This document shows positions 35,984 to 45,498 of a DNA stretch of 64,000 bases, piece after piece. The DNA is from Pseudanabaena mucicola str. Chao 1806. GTDB taxonomy: Bacteria; Cyanobacteriota; Cyanobacteriia; Pseudanabaenales; Pseudanabaenaceae. Numbering within the stretch: the stretch's first letter is position 1; each line of letters starts with the position of its first letter. The stretch spans positions 2,838,001-2,902,000 of the forward strand of contig NZ_CP097329.1 in assembly GCF_030323025.1 (NCBI RefSeq), given 5' to 3'. The notes under the pieces were generated by a model. The model was given only the letters and a program-made list of their open reading frames with translations, did not search any database and was not told the origin of the DNA. Position numbers and translations under genes: made by a program.

Positions 35984-36265
35984 ATGTCCATAAATATTTT
36001 TCCAAAAAAAACTGCCGTTAGTGCCGAACAGTCCCAGCAGGTCAAAGATTGGCTATATGAAGTCTTACAAATTGATCGCCATACGGTTATTTCTCTAAGC
36101 CAATTGCAATGTCAAGATTCTGGTTGTCCACCCATGCAAACTGCGATCGCGATTATGACCATTCCTCATCGTGTCATTCGCATACATAAAGCAATTCCAG
36201 ATATTACTTATGCTGATGTAGTACAAGCGATCGCTGTACAAAAGCACAAATTAACACAGTCATAA
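35984..36265 (+). CDS. Small conserved protein linked to CobW GTPases
   Basis: A 93-residue protein starting MSINIFPKKTAVSAEQ. It contains VISLSQLQCQDSGCPPMQTA, a short Cys-x-x-x-x-Cys-Pro-Pro motif that could bind metal, and is otherwise strand/helix mixed. I do not know a function. It is 18 bp upstream of a CobW-type GTPase gene and directly downstream of a Zur box, so a role in zinc starvation is inferred. A longer start at 35945 overlaps the promoter and is less likely. Confidence 0.65.
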   Translation: MSINIFPKKTAVSAEQSQQVKDWLYEVLQIDRHTVISLSQLQCQDSGCPPMQTAIAIMTIPHRVIRIHKAIPDITYADVVQAIAVQKHKLTQS

Positions 36266-36283
36266 ACTTCCCATTTCAAAAAC

Positions 36284-37279
36284 ATGCAAACTCTTCAACT
36301 CGATATTCCTAAGCGGGGAATGCCTGTGACTATCGTTACGGGATTCTTAGGCAGTGGCAAAACTACACTTCTCAATCAAATTCTCAAGAACCGTCAGGAT
36401 TTGAAAGTGGCAGTTTTGGTAAATGAATTTGGTGACATTAACATTGATGGACAACTTCTAATCGATATTGAAGATGGGATGGTTGAGCTAAGTAATGGCT
36501 GTATTTGCTGCACGATTAATGATGGCTTAGTTGATGCTGTGTATAACGTTTTAGAACGAAGCGAACGAATTGATTACATGGTGATCGAGACAACTGGCGT
36601 TGCTGACCCTTTACCGATCGCCTTAACTTTTTTGGGGACAGAACTCAAGCATCTTACCCAATTGGATTCGATTCTCACAGTTATAGATGCAGAGACCTTT
36701 ACTCCCGAACATTTCCAAAGTGAGGCAGCCATGAGTCAAGTAGAATATGGTGATATTGTGCTGTTGAACAAAACTGATTTAGTCCCTGAAGAGCAAGTTG
36801 AAGAGCTAGAAGAGTACCTCCGCAAGAAGAAATCCAAAGCGCGAATTTTGCGATCGCAATATGGAGAAGTTCCATTACCCCTAATTCTAGATGTTGAACT
36901 AGCTCCAACTAGTGTTTATCAACAAGTAGAGAACGAGGATGAGATTCATGAACATGAGCATCACGAACATCATCATCACCACTCTGACCATTTAGCCAAT
37001 GATGGATTTATATCTATCTCATTTCAAAGCGATCGCCGATTTGATCTAGACAAGTTTACCCATTTCCTTGATAAGGTGATGCCCAACGATGTATTCCGAG
37101 CTAAGGGAGTTCTTAGCTTTGCGTCTCAAGATATGCGGTTTATTTTTCAGTTAAGTGGTAAGCGTTATGAATTATCCTACGATCATCGGCAAAAACCTAC
37201 TGGCAATCAATTAGTTCTCATTGGCAGGAATCTTGATGGAATATTACTTCAACAACAGTTGCAAGAATGCTTGGTATAG
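36284..37279 (+). CDS. CobW/COG0523 zinc-chaperone GTPase
   Basis: A 331-residue G3E GTPase with Walker A GFLGSGKTTLL, the metal-binding CICCTI motif, Walker B-like ETTGVADP, guanine motif NKTDL and a His-rich stretch at residues ~222-239 (HEHEHHEHHHHHSDH). The C-terminal CobW_C domain is complete. COG0523 proteins of this class (ZNG1/ZigA-like) deliver zinc to client enzymes when zinc is scarce. The Zur box upstream supports this. The His-rich loop probably binds zinc. Confidence 0.88.
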   Translation: MQTLQLDIPKRGMPVTIVTGFLGSGKTTLLNQILKNRQDLKVAVLVNEFGDINIDGQLLIDIEDGMVELSNGCICCTINDGLVDAVYNVLERSERIDYMVIETTGVADPLPIALTFLGTELKHLTQLDSILTVIDAETFTPEHFQSEAAMSQVEYGDIVLLNKTDLVPEEQVEELEEYLRKKKSKARILRSQYGEVPLPLILDVELAPTSVYQQVENEDEIHEHEHHEHHHHHSDHLANDGFISISFQSDRRFDLDKFTHFLDKVMPNDVFRAKGVLSFASQDMRFIFQLSGKRYELSYDHRQKPTGNQLVLIGRNLDGILLQQQLQECLV

Positions 37280-37339
37280 TCCCGCGATCGCGACAAGAGC
37301 TATGGCATAAGGGTGCGACTTCAGGGCATATTCAAAAGC

Positions 37340-37480
37340 TCTAAAACTCTATATTGTAGATTTGGTTAGTGCTGTCACAATGCGATATTAACCACAAAAC
37401 CCTGCTGCCCTTCAATTCCGTAACATCTCTGCTCGACACACCGATTGTTGTCTGGACAATTTTGCGGCGGCGATGAGTTA
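37340..37480 (-). pseudogene. Decayed remnant resembling the 3' end of the FAD oxidoreductase gene
   Basis: The bases GTAGATTTGGTTAGTGCTG, then CACAATGCGAT, match the end of the FAD oxidoreductase gene at 42245-42280 (GTAGATTTAGTCAGTGCTG, CACAATACGAT). Upstream on the minus strand a diverged VGVSSRDV..G.R reading resembles VGPTARNISGAR of that gene. It looks like a fragment left by recombination around the inserted methylase cassette. The rest of the gap 37280-37538 holds nothing I can identify. Confidence 0.4.
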
Positions 37481-37538
37481 GACGCTCAAACCAGCATCAG
37501 TGTTTATTAGGAAGCTCAATAAAACAACTAACTACACC

Positions 37539-38063
37539 TTATGAAATCATAATCTCTTGAGTATACTGAACTTTTGCTCTTTGTTTAAAACTGTCAAAAT
37601 TAATAACTGATGATTTTGTAGCAGCTTCCCAAACCTCATTAACGATTTCTGTCAGTGCTGGCAATACAAGTAAAGTATATTGCCCTACACCTTTGTTACT
37701 TCTACCTCCAACCTTCATCGCAGAAGGCATTTTTTCTGGAAAATCTTGCCAGTCTTGCTGAATCCAAAATACTTCATCATCTACAACAACAAGCTGTTTG
37801 CACCTTAAATTATCGTCAAATCCACTTTTGTTCAGAAATTCTACTATTTTGCGGACGGTCTGAAGTGATATTTCTTGCCGAAGGTGCTTGATTGCCCGAA
37901 TTTCCAGAATTTGTTCCCAAGTATAGATAACAGTAGGCTTTCGAGACTTACCAATCCTTTGAGGTATTACAAGCTCTTTCATCTCTAAATACTGGAGTCG
38001 ATTTGATGTAGTTTCAGTAAGAGCTAGTGTCTCTGTTCGTGTAAAACCTTCTATAAGAGCCAT
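37539..38063 (-). CDS. MerR-like helix-turn-helix protein
   Basis: A 174-residue protein. The N-terminal ~75 residues have a MerR-like pattern (TRTETLALTETTSNRLQYLEM, then KELVIPQRIGKSRKPTVIYTW and EILEIRAIKHLRQEISLQTV), in which the strand of the winged helix reads IYTWEQILEIRAI. The C-terminal part is of unknown type. It diverges from the methylase gene across 193 bp and may be its regulator; that is inference from position. Confidence 0.6.
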   Translation of the reverse strand: MALIEGFTRTETLALTETTSNRLQYLEMKELVIPQRIGKSRKPTVIYTWEQILEIRAIKHLRQEISLQTVRKIVEFLNKSGFDDNLRCKQLVVVDDEVFWIQQDWQDFPEKMPSAMKVGGRSNKGVGQYTLLVLPALTEIVNEVWEAATKSSVINFDSFKQRAKVQYTQEIMIS

Positions 38064-38256
38064 AAGTTGAAGGGCAGCATTAATGTATTACCTTTTGACA
38101 AGTTTATAATACATTTGATTAGAATTTACATTTAAAGTGATATTATCTTTGTAAAATAGCTTTAATCTAGATAGCTAAACTAAATCTTGAATTTTTAAGA
38201 AATAGCTCATTGATTATTTAATTTAAGTTGATCTTGAGTGCAATTGGTTTGGAATT

Positions 38257-41200
38257 ATGTCGCAGTCTGGGATGCTAGAACTAGCTCACAAAAAACTTTA
38301 TTGGCCAAAACCTGAGCAGATCTGGGAACCTAGTGGATCTGGTCCAAAGGTTTATGCTCAATTGGCTAAAGAAAAAATCGGGGAGAAAATCAAGCGGGAA
38401 TTCCCAAAAGATGCCAAAGGTGTAAAAGTTAGTGTATTAGCAGCTAACCCAGATGGTGATGAAACAGAAGCGCCGATTGCTATCGTCTGCCAGTTTAATA
38501 GACCTATCTCTTCAGCAGTAATTAAAGAAGTTCATCGACTAGCGTGGAGCTTTAGTCGGGCGCGATCGCTAATTACAATAGAACCTAGCTTAATTCGAGT
38601 TTGGTCATGCTGTGAACCACCTACAGAAGAAGGGGAACTTAAAGCGGTTGCAAGTGTAACTAAGACTCATCTTTCTGAACAAGCTGACCTTTCTGAGCAA
38701 GCAGCAAATGCTCTGCAATGGGTTGAGTTAGTTTCTGGGAATTTTTTCCAAAACCATGAGAATCGGTTTAAAAGAAGTGGTGCTGCCGACCAAATGCTAT
38801 TGGACAATCTCAAGCAAGTCCGACAACAGATTGAGACAGATGGTTTGGATGTTGAAACTATCCATGACCTATTAGCAAGAATTATTTTTATTCAGTTCCT
38901 ATTTCAGAAACAAGATTCCAAAGGTGAACCTGCTCTGAATGAGAGGATTCTGCAAGATTTGCATTCACAAGGAATTTTATCTAAATCTTATGGGGAATTA
39001 TCTGAGATTCTTGATGATTTTGGTGATACTTACAGTCTTTTTCGTTGGCTGAATGACAAGTTTAATGGTGATCTATTTCCTGGGAAAGGTGAAACAGAAG
39101 AAGAACGTGAATCTGAATGGCAAGCAGAAATACAAAAAGTTAGGGTAGAAGGAAACCGATATCTAAAAAAGCTTGCAGATTTCGTCAGAGGCGATCTAAA
39201 GATGCTAGATGGACAACTATGCTTGTGGAAGTTTTATTCTTTTGATGTCATTCCCCTTGACTTCATTAGCAGTATTTATGAAGAATTTGTTAATAAAAAG
39301 GCAGGAAAAGGTGTTCACTATACACCCGAATATCTTGTCGATTTTATCTTAGATGGGGTTCTCCCTTGGGATGAAACAGGGTGGAATCTCAAAATTCTAG
39401 ATCCTGCGTGTGGTTCTGGTATTTTTTTGGTAAAAGTTTTTCAGAGGTTAATTCATCGATGGAAATTAGATCATAACGATCCAATCCCAGTAGATGTCTT
39501 AAGAACTTTGCTTGAAAGGAATATTTTTGGTATTGATATTGATAAAGAAGCTGTTAGAGTGGCATCTTTTAGTCTTTATATGACGATGATAGATAATATA
39601 GATCCATTGCGATATTTGGAAGAAGTTCGATTCCCTAGATTGAGAAATAAAAGATTATTTGATTCTGATTTCTTTGCAGAAAACAAGCAAGGTTTCCGCA
39701 CTAAAGAAGATGCAGAAACTTATGACATAGTATTGGGTAACGCTCCTTGGGGTAAAAATACTATTACAAAACCATCACAAGCTTGGGCGAATTTATATGG
39801 ATGGAACAATAGTATAACTTACGGAAATATTGGACCACTTTTTCTGCCTAAAGCGCTTGCTTTGGCTAAGATAAGAGGGGTAGTTTGTATGATACAACCT
39901 GCTGGAGTTATTCTTTTTAATCAAATTAGTACTGCTCAAAACTTTCGGAACAAGCTCTTTTTAAACTCAAAAGTTGAAGAGATTATTAATTTGTCTGCCC
40001 TATGTTATGGGCTATTTAAGGATGCACTTTCTCCTTCTTGCGTAATTACTGTTTCTAATATTAATCCTGATGGAGAACCAATATCATATATTTGTCCAAA
40101 ACCAAGACAAAGTAGTGAAGATGATTATTTCATCACTATAGAGTCTCAAGATATTAATGAAATATATTTTGAGGAAACTATAAATGATCAATTTATCTGG
40201 TCTACTTTCATGTGGGGGGGAAGCCGAGATCTTAATCTCATTAGATATTTGAATCGATCTTCAAATCTAGAGAAATTTGAAAAAGATGGCATTATCGTAA
40301 AGCGACAAGGAATTATACGAGGAGATAGGAAAAAAGAACAAAATATAATTATTGGAAAACCTATCTTGTCGGAGTTTCCAAAAGAAGCGTTCCTATTTCT
40401 TGATTCAACAACTTTACCAATAAATAACGACTCAAGCACACATTCAAGAGATTCAACGGATTTTTCAGCGTTTTCAATTCCCCAAATGATATTGAAGCAG
40501 GCTTGGAAAAAAGAGCATGGAAGATTTCAAGCCGCTATTGTAAAGCCAAATAATTATGAAATTACTTTGTGTTCTAAAAGTTATATTACTATACATATTC
40601 TTAATGAGTATAAAGATGATTATCCCGAATTATTAGAGTCTGCATGTCTTAGCTATATCAGTAAACTAGCTGTGTATTATTTGTTTTTATCAAGCGGACG
40701 ATTTGCTTCTTATAGAGCCGAGCCAAATGTAGATGATTTATTGCGAGTTCCTATACCAAAGTTTAGTGGACAAGAAATTGAAGGTATAACAAAGTTTGAT
40801 TTTGATAGTGTTGATCAAAAAGTTTTTGATGCTTTTTCACTTAAAGAAAGTGAACGTATTTTAATTGAGGATATTGTCAATTATACTTTACCAGATTTTA
40901 AAGGAGATAAGTTATCTCCTGGACGAAAGCAAACTCATCGTAGAAATGCAAATTTACTTGAGAATGAAGAGGAAAGAGAGCTTAAAGAATATTGTGATTA
41001 TTTTTTGCGTGTAATAAAAGCTGGATTTGGAGAAGATAAGGAGGTTTGTGCAACTATTTTTCAGGAATCCACAAATGATTACCTGCCTATTAGATTAGTT
41101 GCTATATACCTAAACAAGTCAATTCATGATGGCATAAAAGTTGAGACTATTAACTCTCAAGATTTGCTAAATCAATTGAATCAGTTAAACAATTTATTCA

Positions 41201-41439
41201 TAGAGAAGTCTAATTCTCATACTGGAGGGATTTTTTATCAGCGCGTAGTCAGATTGTATGACTCTACTGAATGGCAAGGAGAGCAAGTACCAACTGTATA
41301 TCTGATCAAACCAGATAAGATTCGTTACTGGACTCGTTCAATGGCATTGCGAGATGCGGACGAGGTAGTAGCTGATATTATGGGTTCTGGCTTTTTACAC
41401 ACTCATATTTCAAGTGATTCTTTGACAAAACATGGCTAA
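38257..41439 (+). CDS. Eco57I-like N6-adenine DNA methyltransferase
   Basis: A 1060-residue protein. A central methylase domain begins with VNKKAGKGVHYTPEYLVDFI, then motif I ILDPACGSGIFLVKVF, HIDKEAV-like GIDIDKEAVRVAS and motif IV as NAPW (IVLGNAPWGK) rather than the common NPPY/NPPW. The C-terminal half should recognise the target sequence. The N-terminal ~300 residues are a helical region without an obvious PD-(D/E)XK site, so cleavage probably depends on the next gene, which it overlaps by 8 nt. The region is AT-richer than the core genes nearby, which suggests acquisition. Confidence 0.78.
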   Translation: MSQSGMLELAHKKLYWPKPEQIWEPSGSGPKVYAQLAKEKIGEKIKREFPKDAKGVKVSVLAANPDGDETEAPIAIVCQFNRPISSAVIKEVHRLAWSFSRARSLITIEPSLIRVWSCCEPPTEEGELKAVASVTKTHLSEQADLSEQAANALQWVELVSGNFFQNHENRFKRSGAADQMLLDNLKQVRQQIETDGLDVETIHDLLARIIFIQFLFQKQDSKGEPALNERILQDLHSQGILSKSYGELSEILDDFGDTYSLFRWLNDKFNGDLFPGKGETEEERESEWQAEIQKVRVEGNRYLKKLADFVRGDLKMLDGQLCLWKFYSFDVIPLDFISSIYEEFVNKKAGKGVHYTPEYLVDFILDGVLPWDETGWNLKILDPACGSGIFLVKVFQRLIHRWKLDHNDPIPVDVLRTLLERNIFGIDIDKEAVRVASFSLYMTMIDNIDPLRYLEEVRFPRLRNKRLFDSDFFAENKQGFRTKEDAETYDIVLGNAPWGKNTITKPSQAWANLYGWNNSITYGNIGPLFLPKALALAKIRGVVCMIQPAGVILFNQISTAQNFRNKLFLNSKVEEIINLSALCYGLFKDALSPSCVITVSNINPDGEPISYICPKPRQSSEDDYFITIESQDINEIYFEETINDQFIWSTFMWGGSRDLNLIRYLNRSSNLEKFEKDGIIVKRQGIIRGDRKKEQNIIIGKPILSEFPKEAFLFLDSTTLPINNDSSTHSRDSTDFSAFSIPQMILKQAWKKEHGRFQAAIVKPNNYEITLCSKSYITIHILNEYKDDYPELLESACLSYISKLAVYYLFLSSGRFASYRAEPNVDDLLRVPIPKFSGQEIEGITKFDFDSVDQKVFDAFSLKESERILIEDIVNYTLPDFKGDKLSPGRKQTHRRNANLLENEEERELKEYCDYFLRVIKAGFGEDKEVCATIFQESTNDYLPIRLVAIYLNKSIHDGIKVETINSQDLLNQLNQLNNLFIEKSNSHTGGIFYQRVVRLYDSTEWQGEQVPTVYLIKPDKIRYWTRSMALRDADEVVADIMGSGFLHTHISSDSLTKHG

Positions 41440-42169
41440 TCGTATTAGAAGAGAACGAGGTACAACGATTTCAGAACTTCGATGGCCGATTGAAAAGGCT
41501 GAGTTTGCTGAAATAAGTGACAAATGGACACCTAAATTAGTTGTTAAATCATTTGAGCTTGTGTGGAGTGCATATGATTTGCTTAAAACTGATATTTTAA
41601 CTAAAATTGATTGTACAAAAGCTAGTAAACAAATAGAGAAAAATATAAATTCTCTTTTACAACTCAGAATCAGTAGGTTGATGACAGGGTACGAGCCTTT
41701 TGATGTTCAGCATGAAGTACCTGAATTTGAAACAAGCCTTTCAGATAAGGCACAACCACCTTCCTATGATATTGCATTCATTTTAAGATCTAATGAAAGA
41801 ATCATATTACCCTTGGAAGCTAAAGTTTTAAAAACTGATAAAGCTATCTCTAAGTATATTAATGAAGTCAAATCTAATTTTTTAACCTGCCGTTACTCTC
41901 CATTTTCAAGTCAAGCAGGTATGTTGGGTTATTGCCTCGGAAATAATTCTCAAGAAACATTTAATAATATCTCCACAGCGCTTCCTTGCAATTTGTCCGA
42001 TCACCCAAACTTTATGGATCGAGACCATAAAATTTCAGATCATCAGCGAAATGTGCCAGTGGGCAAAACGTATCCAGTAGAATTTCGTTGTCATCATTTG
42101 CTTTTACAATTGAGCAAGGAACCCAATGTTAAACAAGCATCTAGAAAAAGAAAAAGTCAAAAAAATTGA
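41432..42169 (+). CDS. Putative PD-(D/E)XK restriction-like partner of the methylase
   Basis: A 245-residue protein overlapping the methylase gene by 8 nt. Near residue 112 it reads PSYDIAFILRSNERIILPLEAKVLK, which fits the D-(x)n-ExK pattern of PD-(D/E)XK nucleases. The C-terminus is basic. No other recognisable domain is seen. With the methylase it probably forms a restriction-modification or related defence pair. This function is inference from the motif and the overlap. Confidence 0.6.
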   Translation: MANRIRRERGTTISELRWPIEKAEFAEISDKWTPKLVVKSFELVWSAYDLLKTDILTKIDCTKASKQIEKNINSLLQLRISRLMTGYEPFDVQHEVPEFETSLSDKAQPPSYDIAFILRSNERIILPLEAKVLKTDKAISKYINEVKSNFLTCRYSPFSSQAGMLGYCLGNNSQETFNNISTALPCNLSDHPNFMDRDHKISDHQRNVPVGKTYPVEFRCHHLLLQLSKEPNVKQASRKRKSQKN

Positions 42170-42226
42170 GCGATTAGAAATCTTGCAATCTAGACTTAGC
42201 TTTTTTTGATTAGCTGAAAATTTATT

Positions 42227-43480
42227 CTATGAATTAGCTGACCTAATCGTAGATTTAGTCAGTGCTGGCACAATACGATCGCTTGCCATTCTTGCGCCCG
42301 AAATATTTCTTGCTGTGGGTCCCACACGCAAAGCAGCTAAGCCTCCCATGATGAATAATTCGCAGCCATGCCATCGCAGATGTTCATCGAGAATTGGAAA
42401 TCCGTTAACGAGGGGTTGGGGATATTGCTGCATTACTTGATGTAGCAACGGTTCCGCTTTTGCATCAAATCTTGTACCTGTAGCTAACCAAAGGCGATCG
42501 CAAGAAAGTTCCATGCCTTCAGTACAAACAATTTGCCATTTTGTTCCATTCCAACTGGCTTGAGCAACTTCGCATTCTGGATGAAATTCTAATCTGCCTT
42601 GATGATGCTCTCTGCGTAACTGTGTCATCACCGAGGGAGTCATCGAACCACCATCTCTCGCAGATAAGACCATTTCCTGCCGTTTTTGCCAATCGGTTTC
42701 GGCATTAAAACCCTTGAGATATTTGGGACCAAGCCAGCCCGCATCAGCATCAAAGAGCTTTTCTTTAAATTGCCGACGGGACAGCAATAATACCTTTGCG
42801 CCACGAGCGATCGCCCCTAAAGCCAAATGTCCACTAGTTAAGCCACCACCGACAATCAAGATCGTTTCTCCTGCTAAATGTTGCGATGGTAGATTGAGGT
42901 CACTAGAATGCACAAGGCGATCGCTAGGAAAGTTAGGGGCAATTCGCTCGACCCAATGGGGAATTTGTTTAATGCTGTTATTGGTGGCTAAGACAACGCG
43001 CTTAGCGGTGATGCTTTTGCCATGATTTAGCCAAAGCCGAAAGCCGCGACGGGGTGACATGATTGGCTCTAGGTCGATGACTTTAGCTGTGATTAGTCGC
43101 TCATCAAGTTGCTGGGAAGCGATCGCCTTTTGGCAAAAGTCATGAAATAGCTCCGTGGATGGCAAGTCATAGGGAGGAAATAAGTCATCGGGACGGTTTT
43201 CGGCGAAGCGTCGTAATGCGAAGGAATCGGGGGCAGGGTGGTGAACGACAGGCGATCGCAGATGGGGAATTTCTTGGGCGGCAAATTGGCGATGCCATTG
43301 GGTGAGCCAGTCGCCACTGGGATCAAAAACTAGGATTTTTTCGCGTAAAGCCTGACGTTTTTGCAGGAGATGCAGGGTTAAGGTAAGAGCGTGAACTCCT
43401 GCACCAATAATGGCTATGTCAATATCAAAATTTTGCTTATCTACACGATCGCTTAATTTCATCGAAGACACAGAAGACAT
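42227..43480 (-). CDS. FAD/NAD(P)-binding oxidoreductase (lysine/ornithine N-monooxygenase-like)
   Basis: A 417-residue protein with an N-terminal FAD Rossmann motif (IAIIGAGVHALTLTLHLL), a second nucleotide motif (ILIVGGGLTSGHLALGAI) near residue 220 and a C-terminal FIMGGLAALRVGPTARNISGAR segment. This resembles flavin-dependent FAD_NAD_binding_9 or N-hydroxylating enzymes. Substrate unknown. The ATG at 43480 (MSSVSSMKLSDR) or 43462 is likely; a TTG at 43495 lies inside the Zur palindrome. A Zur box directly upstream suggests a zinc-starvation role, for instance in metallophore synthesis. Confidence 0.75.
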   Translation of the reverse strand: MSSVSSMKLSDRVDKQNFDIDIAIIGAGVHALTLTLHLLQKRQALREKILVFDPSGDWLTQWHRQFAAQEIPHLRSPVVHHPAPDSFALRRFAENRPDDLFPPYDLPSTELFHDFCQKAIASQQLDERLITAKVIDLEPIMSPRRGFRLWLNHGKSITAKRVVLATNNSIKQIPHWVERIAPNFPSDRLVHSSDLNLPSQHLAGETILIVGGGLTSGHLALGAIARGAKVLLLSRRQFKEKLFDADAGWLGPKYLKGFNAETDWQKRQEMVLSARDGGSMTPSVMTQLRREHHQGRLEFHPECEVAQASWNGTKWQIVCTEGMELSCDRLWLATGTRFDAKAEPLLHQVMQQYPQPLVNGFPILDEHLRWHGCELFIMGGLAALRVGPTARNISGARMASDRIVPALTKSTIRSANS

Positions 43481-43498
43481 AGGCAAGCCAGACAATAA

Positions 43499-43513
43499 TG
43501 ATAACGATTATCA
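43499..43513. promoter_or_regulatory. Zur box upstream of the FAD oxidoreductase
   Basis: TGATAACGATTATCA, one mismatch to the consensus, sits in the centre of a longer palindrome with 14-bp arms (GACAATAATGATAA, 43491-43504 and 43508-43521) just before the gene. Confidence 0.8.
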
Positions 43514-43564
43514 TTATTGTCTAGTCCTAAACAATATAGCAACCCTAACGAGACTTTCCAAAAA

Positions 43565-43620
43565 CAAATTATCCAATATAGCCTTAGCCTTATGAGGCTA
43601 AGGCTATATTGGATAATTTG
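43565..43620. repeat. 25-bp perfect hairpin
   Basis: CAAATTATCCAATATAGCCT, then TAGCCT, pairs exactly with the following complement around a 4-nt loop. It is 50 bp before the TIGR04255 gene and could mark the edge of that cassette or control it. Confidence 0.6.
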
Positions 43621-43672
43621 CATTAAAGTGGTAAGTTGTTATCCGTAGCAGTTTTTTGAGATGTGAAGACAA

Positions 43673-44386
43673 ATGCAGTCAATTCCCAAGAAAATAACTC
43701 CTTGTCCTATCCTTCAAGCTGTTGTAGAACTCAGGTTTGAGACAGTCTTGCCAAGTGATGCAGTGTTTGGCATACTTTACTCTCTTTTGTCAAGCCAATA
43801 TAATACATTTGAAAAGCTTCCTGTCTTGCAAATACCAGAAATCTTGAGAAGTCAAGATCCTAATTTAAGATATCAACCTGCTTACAAATTAATTGATGAC
43901 AATTTTTGGGTTCAAATAGGTTCAAATGTTATATCAGTAGTTAATGTTGGTAGTTATGCTGGGTGGACGTTATTTTTGGAAAAGATAAGCTCAGTTTTAA
44001 ATCATCTAAACGATTCAAAGATTGTCAGTAAGGTTACAAGGTTTGGCATCCGCTATATAAGCTTTTTTTCTTTAGACATATTTAAAGAAATTAATTTTGG
44101 ACTGACATTAAATGGTGATGAATTTGAGACTGAGCAGCTTGTTTTAAGGAGTTTACTGAAGCGCGAAGAATTTTTTGTTAATTTACAAGTAGCAAATAAA
44201 ACTTTTGTTAGCGATTTTACAGAAATAGGGTCAATAATTGACATAGATACTTTTATTGAAAATGAAAATTTAACTATACCTGATATAAAATCTTCTTTTT
44301 TAGAAAGAAGCCATTTTGAACAAAAAAAATTATTTTTTGGGATTTTAAAAAAAGAATTCCTAGTTTCACTTAACCCAGAATATTAG
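43673..44386 (+). CDS. TIGR04255 family protein
   Basis: A 237-residue protein whose N-terminus (PCPILQAVVELRFETVLPSD) and the VTRFGIRYISFF segment near residue 120 match the TIGR04255 family. That family is found in many bacteria, often in accessory regions, and has no known activity. The gene is very AT-rich. It starts a run of three co-directional genes with short or overlapping junctions, probably one operon; a role in defence is only a suggestion. Confidence 0.75.
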   Translation: MQSIPKKITPCPILQAVVELRFETVLPSDAVFGILYSLLSSQYNTFEKLPVLQIPEILRSQDPNLRYQPAYKLIDDNFWVQIGSNVISVVNVGSYAGWTLFLEKISSVLNHLNDSKIVSKVTRFGIRYISFFSLDIFKEINFGLTLNGDEFETEQLVLRSLLKREEFFVNLQVANKTFVSDFTEIGSIIDIDTFIENENLTIPDIKSSFLERSHFEQKKLFFGILKKEFLVSLNPEY

Positions 44387-44405
44387 TCTTAAAGGAATTT
44401 GTATT

Positions 44406-44720
44406 ATGATTGATCTATTGACTACAAGTAGCTCTTACTCACCACTAGTATTTATTTTGCCATATTCACTAACACTTACTACAGTGACCTGCATACCTAA
44501 TATACATTCAATAAATAGTAATATGGATTCATCTTTGATCCCGTTGGTTCAAAGATATTCTTGGGAAGATAATTACACTCCTTCAGCCATAGTTGATTAT
44601 ACAGACGAAGAAAAACTGACTATCTTAAAGGATTTTGCAACAAAGCTAATATCAAACATGCATGACGTACCTAGTGAGTTTGCTGAAATACTAAGCGAAA
44701 ACTTTTGGGAATTAATATGA
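44406..44720 (+). CDS. Small unknown protein in the TIGR04255 operon
   Basis: A 104-residue protein with a hydrophobic stretch near residues 13-35 (PLVFILPYSLTLTTVTC) and an acidic C-terminal half (YTDEEKLTILKDFATKLISN). AAAGGAATTTGT precedes the ATG as a ribosome site. It overlaps the next gene by ATGA, so they are translationally coupled. Family unknown. Confidence 0.6.
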   Translation: MIDLLTTSSSYSPLVFILPYSLTLTTVTCIPNIHSINSNMDSSLIPLVQRYSWEDNYTPSAIVDYTDEEKLTILKDFATKLISNMHDVPSEFAEILSENFWELI

Positions 44721-45331
44721 GCGATGTGTTTGAAGATTTTAAGAAGTATCTCCCTAGATATCTATCTTCTTTGTCATCCAAAGAATTATTTGATGGATTA
44801 AAAGATTTCCCTGAGAATATGAATAAAAGATTTTATACGGATGAAATCTCTCTAGATGAAAATATTATTTATCAAGGAGATGGAATTAGAGACCTTCCGT
44901 TTATCGTCTTCCCAAGCACTAAAACAGGAAATTTAAAAGCTGTTATCTTAACAAATACTTGTGACAATGATATCAATAACAAAAGGTTGAATACATCATA
45001 TATCTGTTATTCACCTTTAATCCTGCTTGATAGTTATAAGGAATCTTTACTAAAAAACTCTCAACAAAGCAAAGAATCTGTTAGAGGACATATTGACAGT
45101 ATTAAAAGACAAGAAGCCACACAATTTTTCTATTTTCCAAGAGGTGGGAATTTAGAAAACGACTCTATTATTGATTTTAGTTTAATTTGTAGCTGCACAA
45201 ATAAAAGTATTGCAAGGGAATCCTTAAGGCAAAAAAGACTTTTTTCTTTAAGTAATTATGGGTTTTACCTACTATTATTTAAGATGTCTGTCCACTTCTG
45301 TAGGATGGGAGAAAATATAGATAGGCGCTAA
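44717..45331 (+). CDS. Unknown protein coupled to the TIGR04255 gene
   Basis: A 204-residue protein (MSDVFEDFKKYLPRYL..). The ATG at 44717 overlaps the stop of the preceding gene (ATGA), and this decides the start. It contains LKAVILTNTCDNDINNKRLN, with NTCD as a possible functional motif, and a charged central helix. No family recognised. Low GC and isolation from core genes point to the same transferred cassette. Confidence 0.65.
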   Translation: MSDVFEDFKKYLPRYLSSLSSKELFDGLKDFPENMNKRFYTDEISLDENIIYQGDGIRDLPFIVFPSTKTGNLKAVILTNTCDNDINNKRLNTSYICYSPLILLDSYKESLLKNSQQSKESVRGHIDSIKRQEATQFFYFPRGGNLENDSIIDFSLICSCTNKSIARESLRQKRLFSLSNYGFYLLLFKMSVHFCRMGENIDRR

Positions 45332-45353
45332 ATAAACAAAAAAAGACAAAAAA

Positions 45354-45498
45354 TTAGGTTTTGTGTGTTGAGTGACATTCATCACAACGCTGAAGAGCAT
45401 CATGGACGACAGAAGTGCTAGTTTTCAAACTTTCTGCTAACTCCACATAAGTCCATTCTGAATTTAAGCAATATAACGATATCTTGAGGCTTGAGCAT
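45354..45498 (-). pseudogene. Frameshifted HTH protein fragment
   Basis: On the minus strand MLKPQDIVI is followed, after a one-base shift, by SLYCLNSEWTYVELAESLK and TSTSVVHDALQRCDECH. This matches the start of a common small cyanobacterial winged-helix protein (LKPQDVVI..) that pairs with a nucleotidyltransferase-type partner. It is too short and frameshifted to be functional. Confidence 0.5.
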
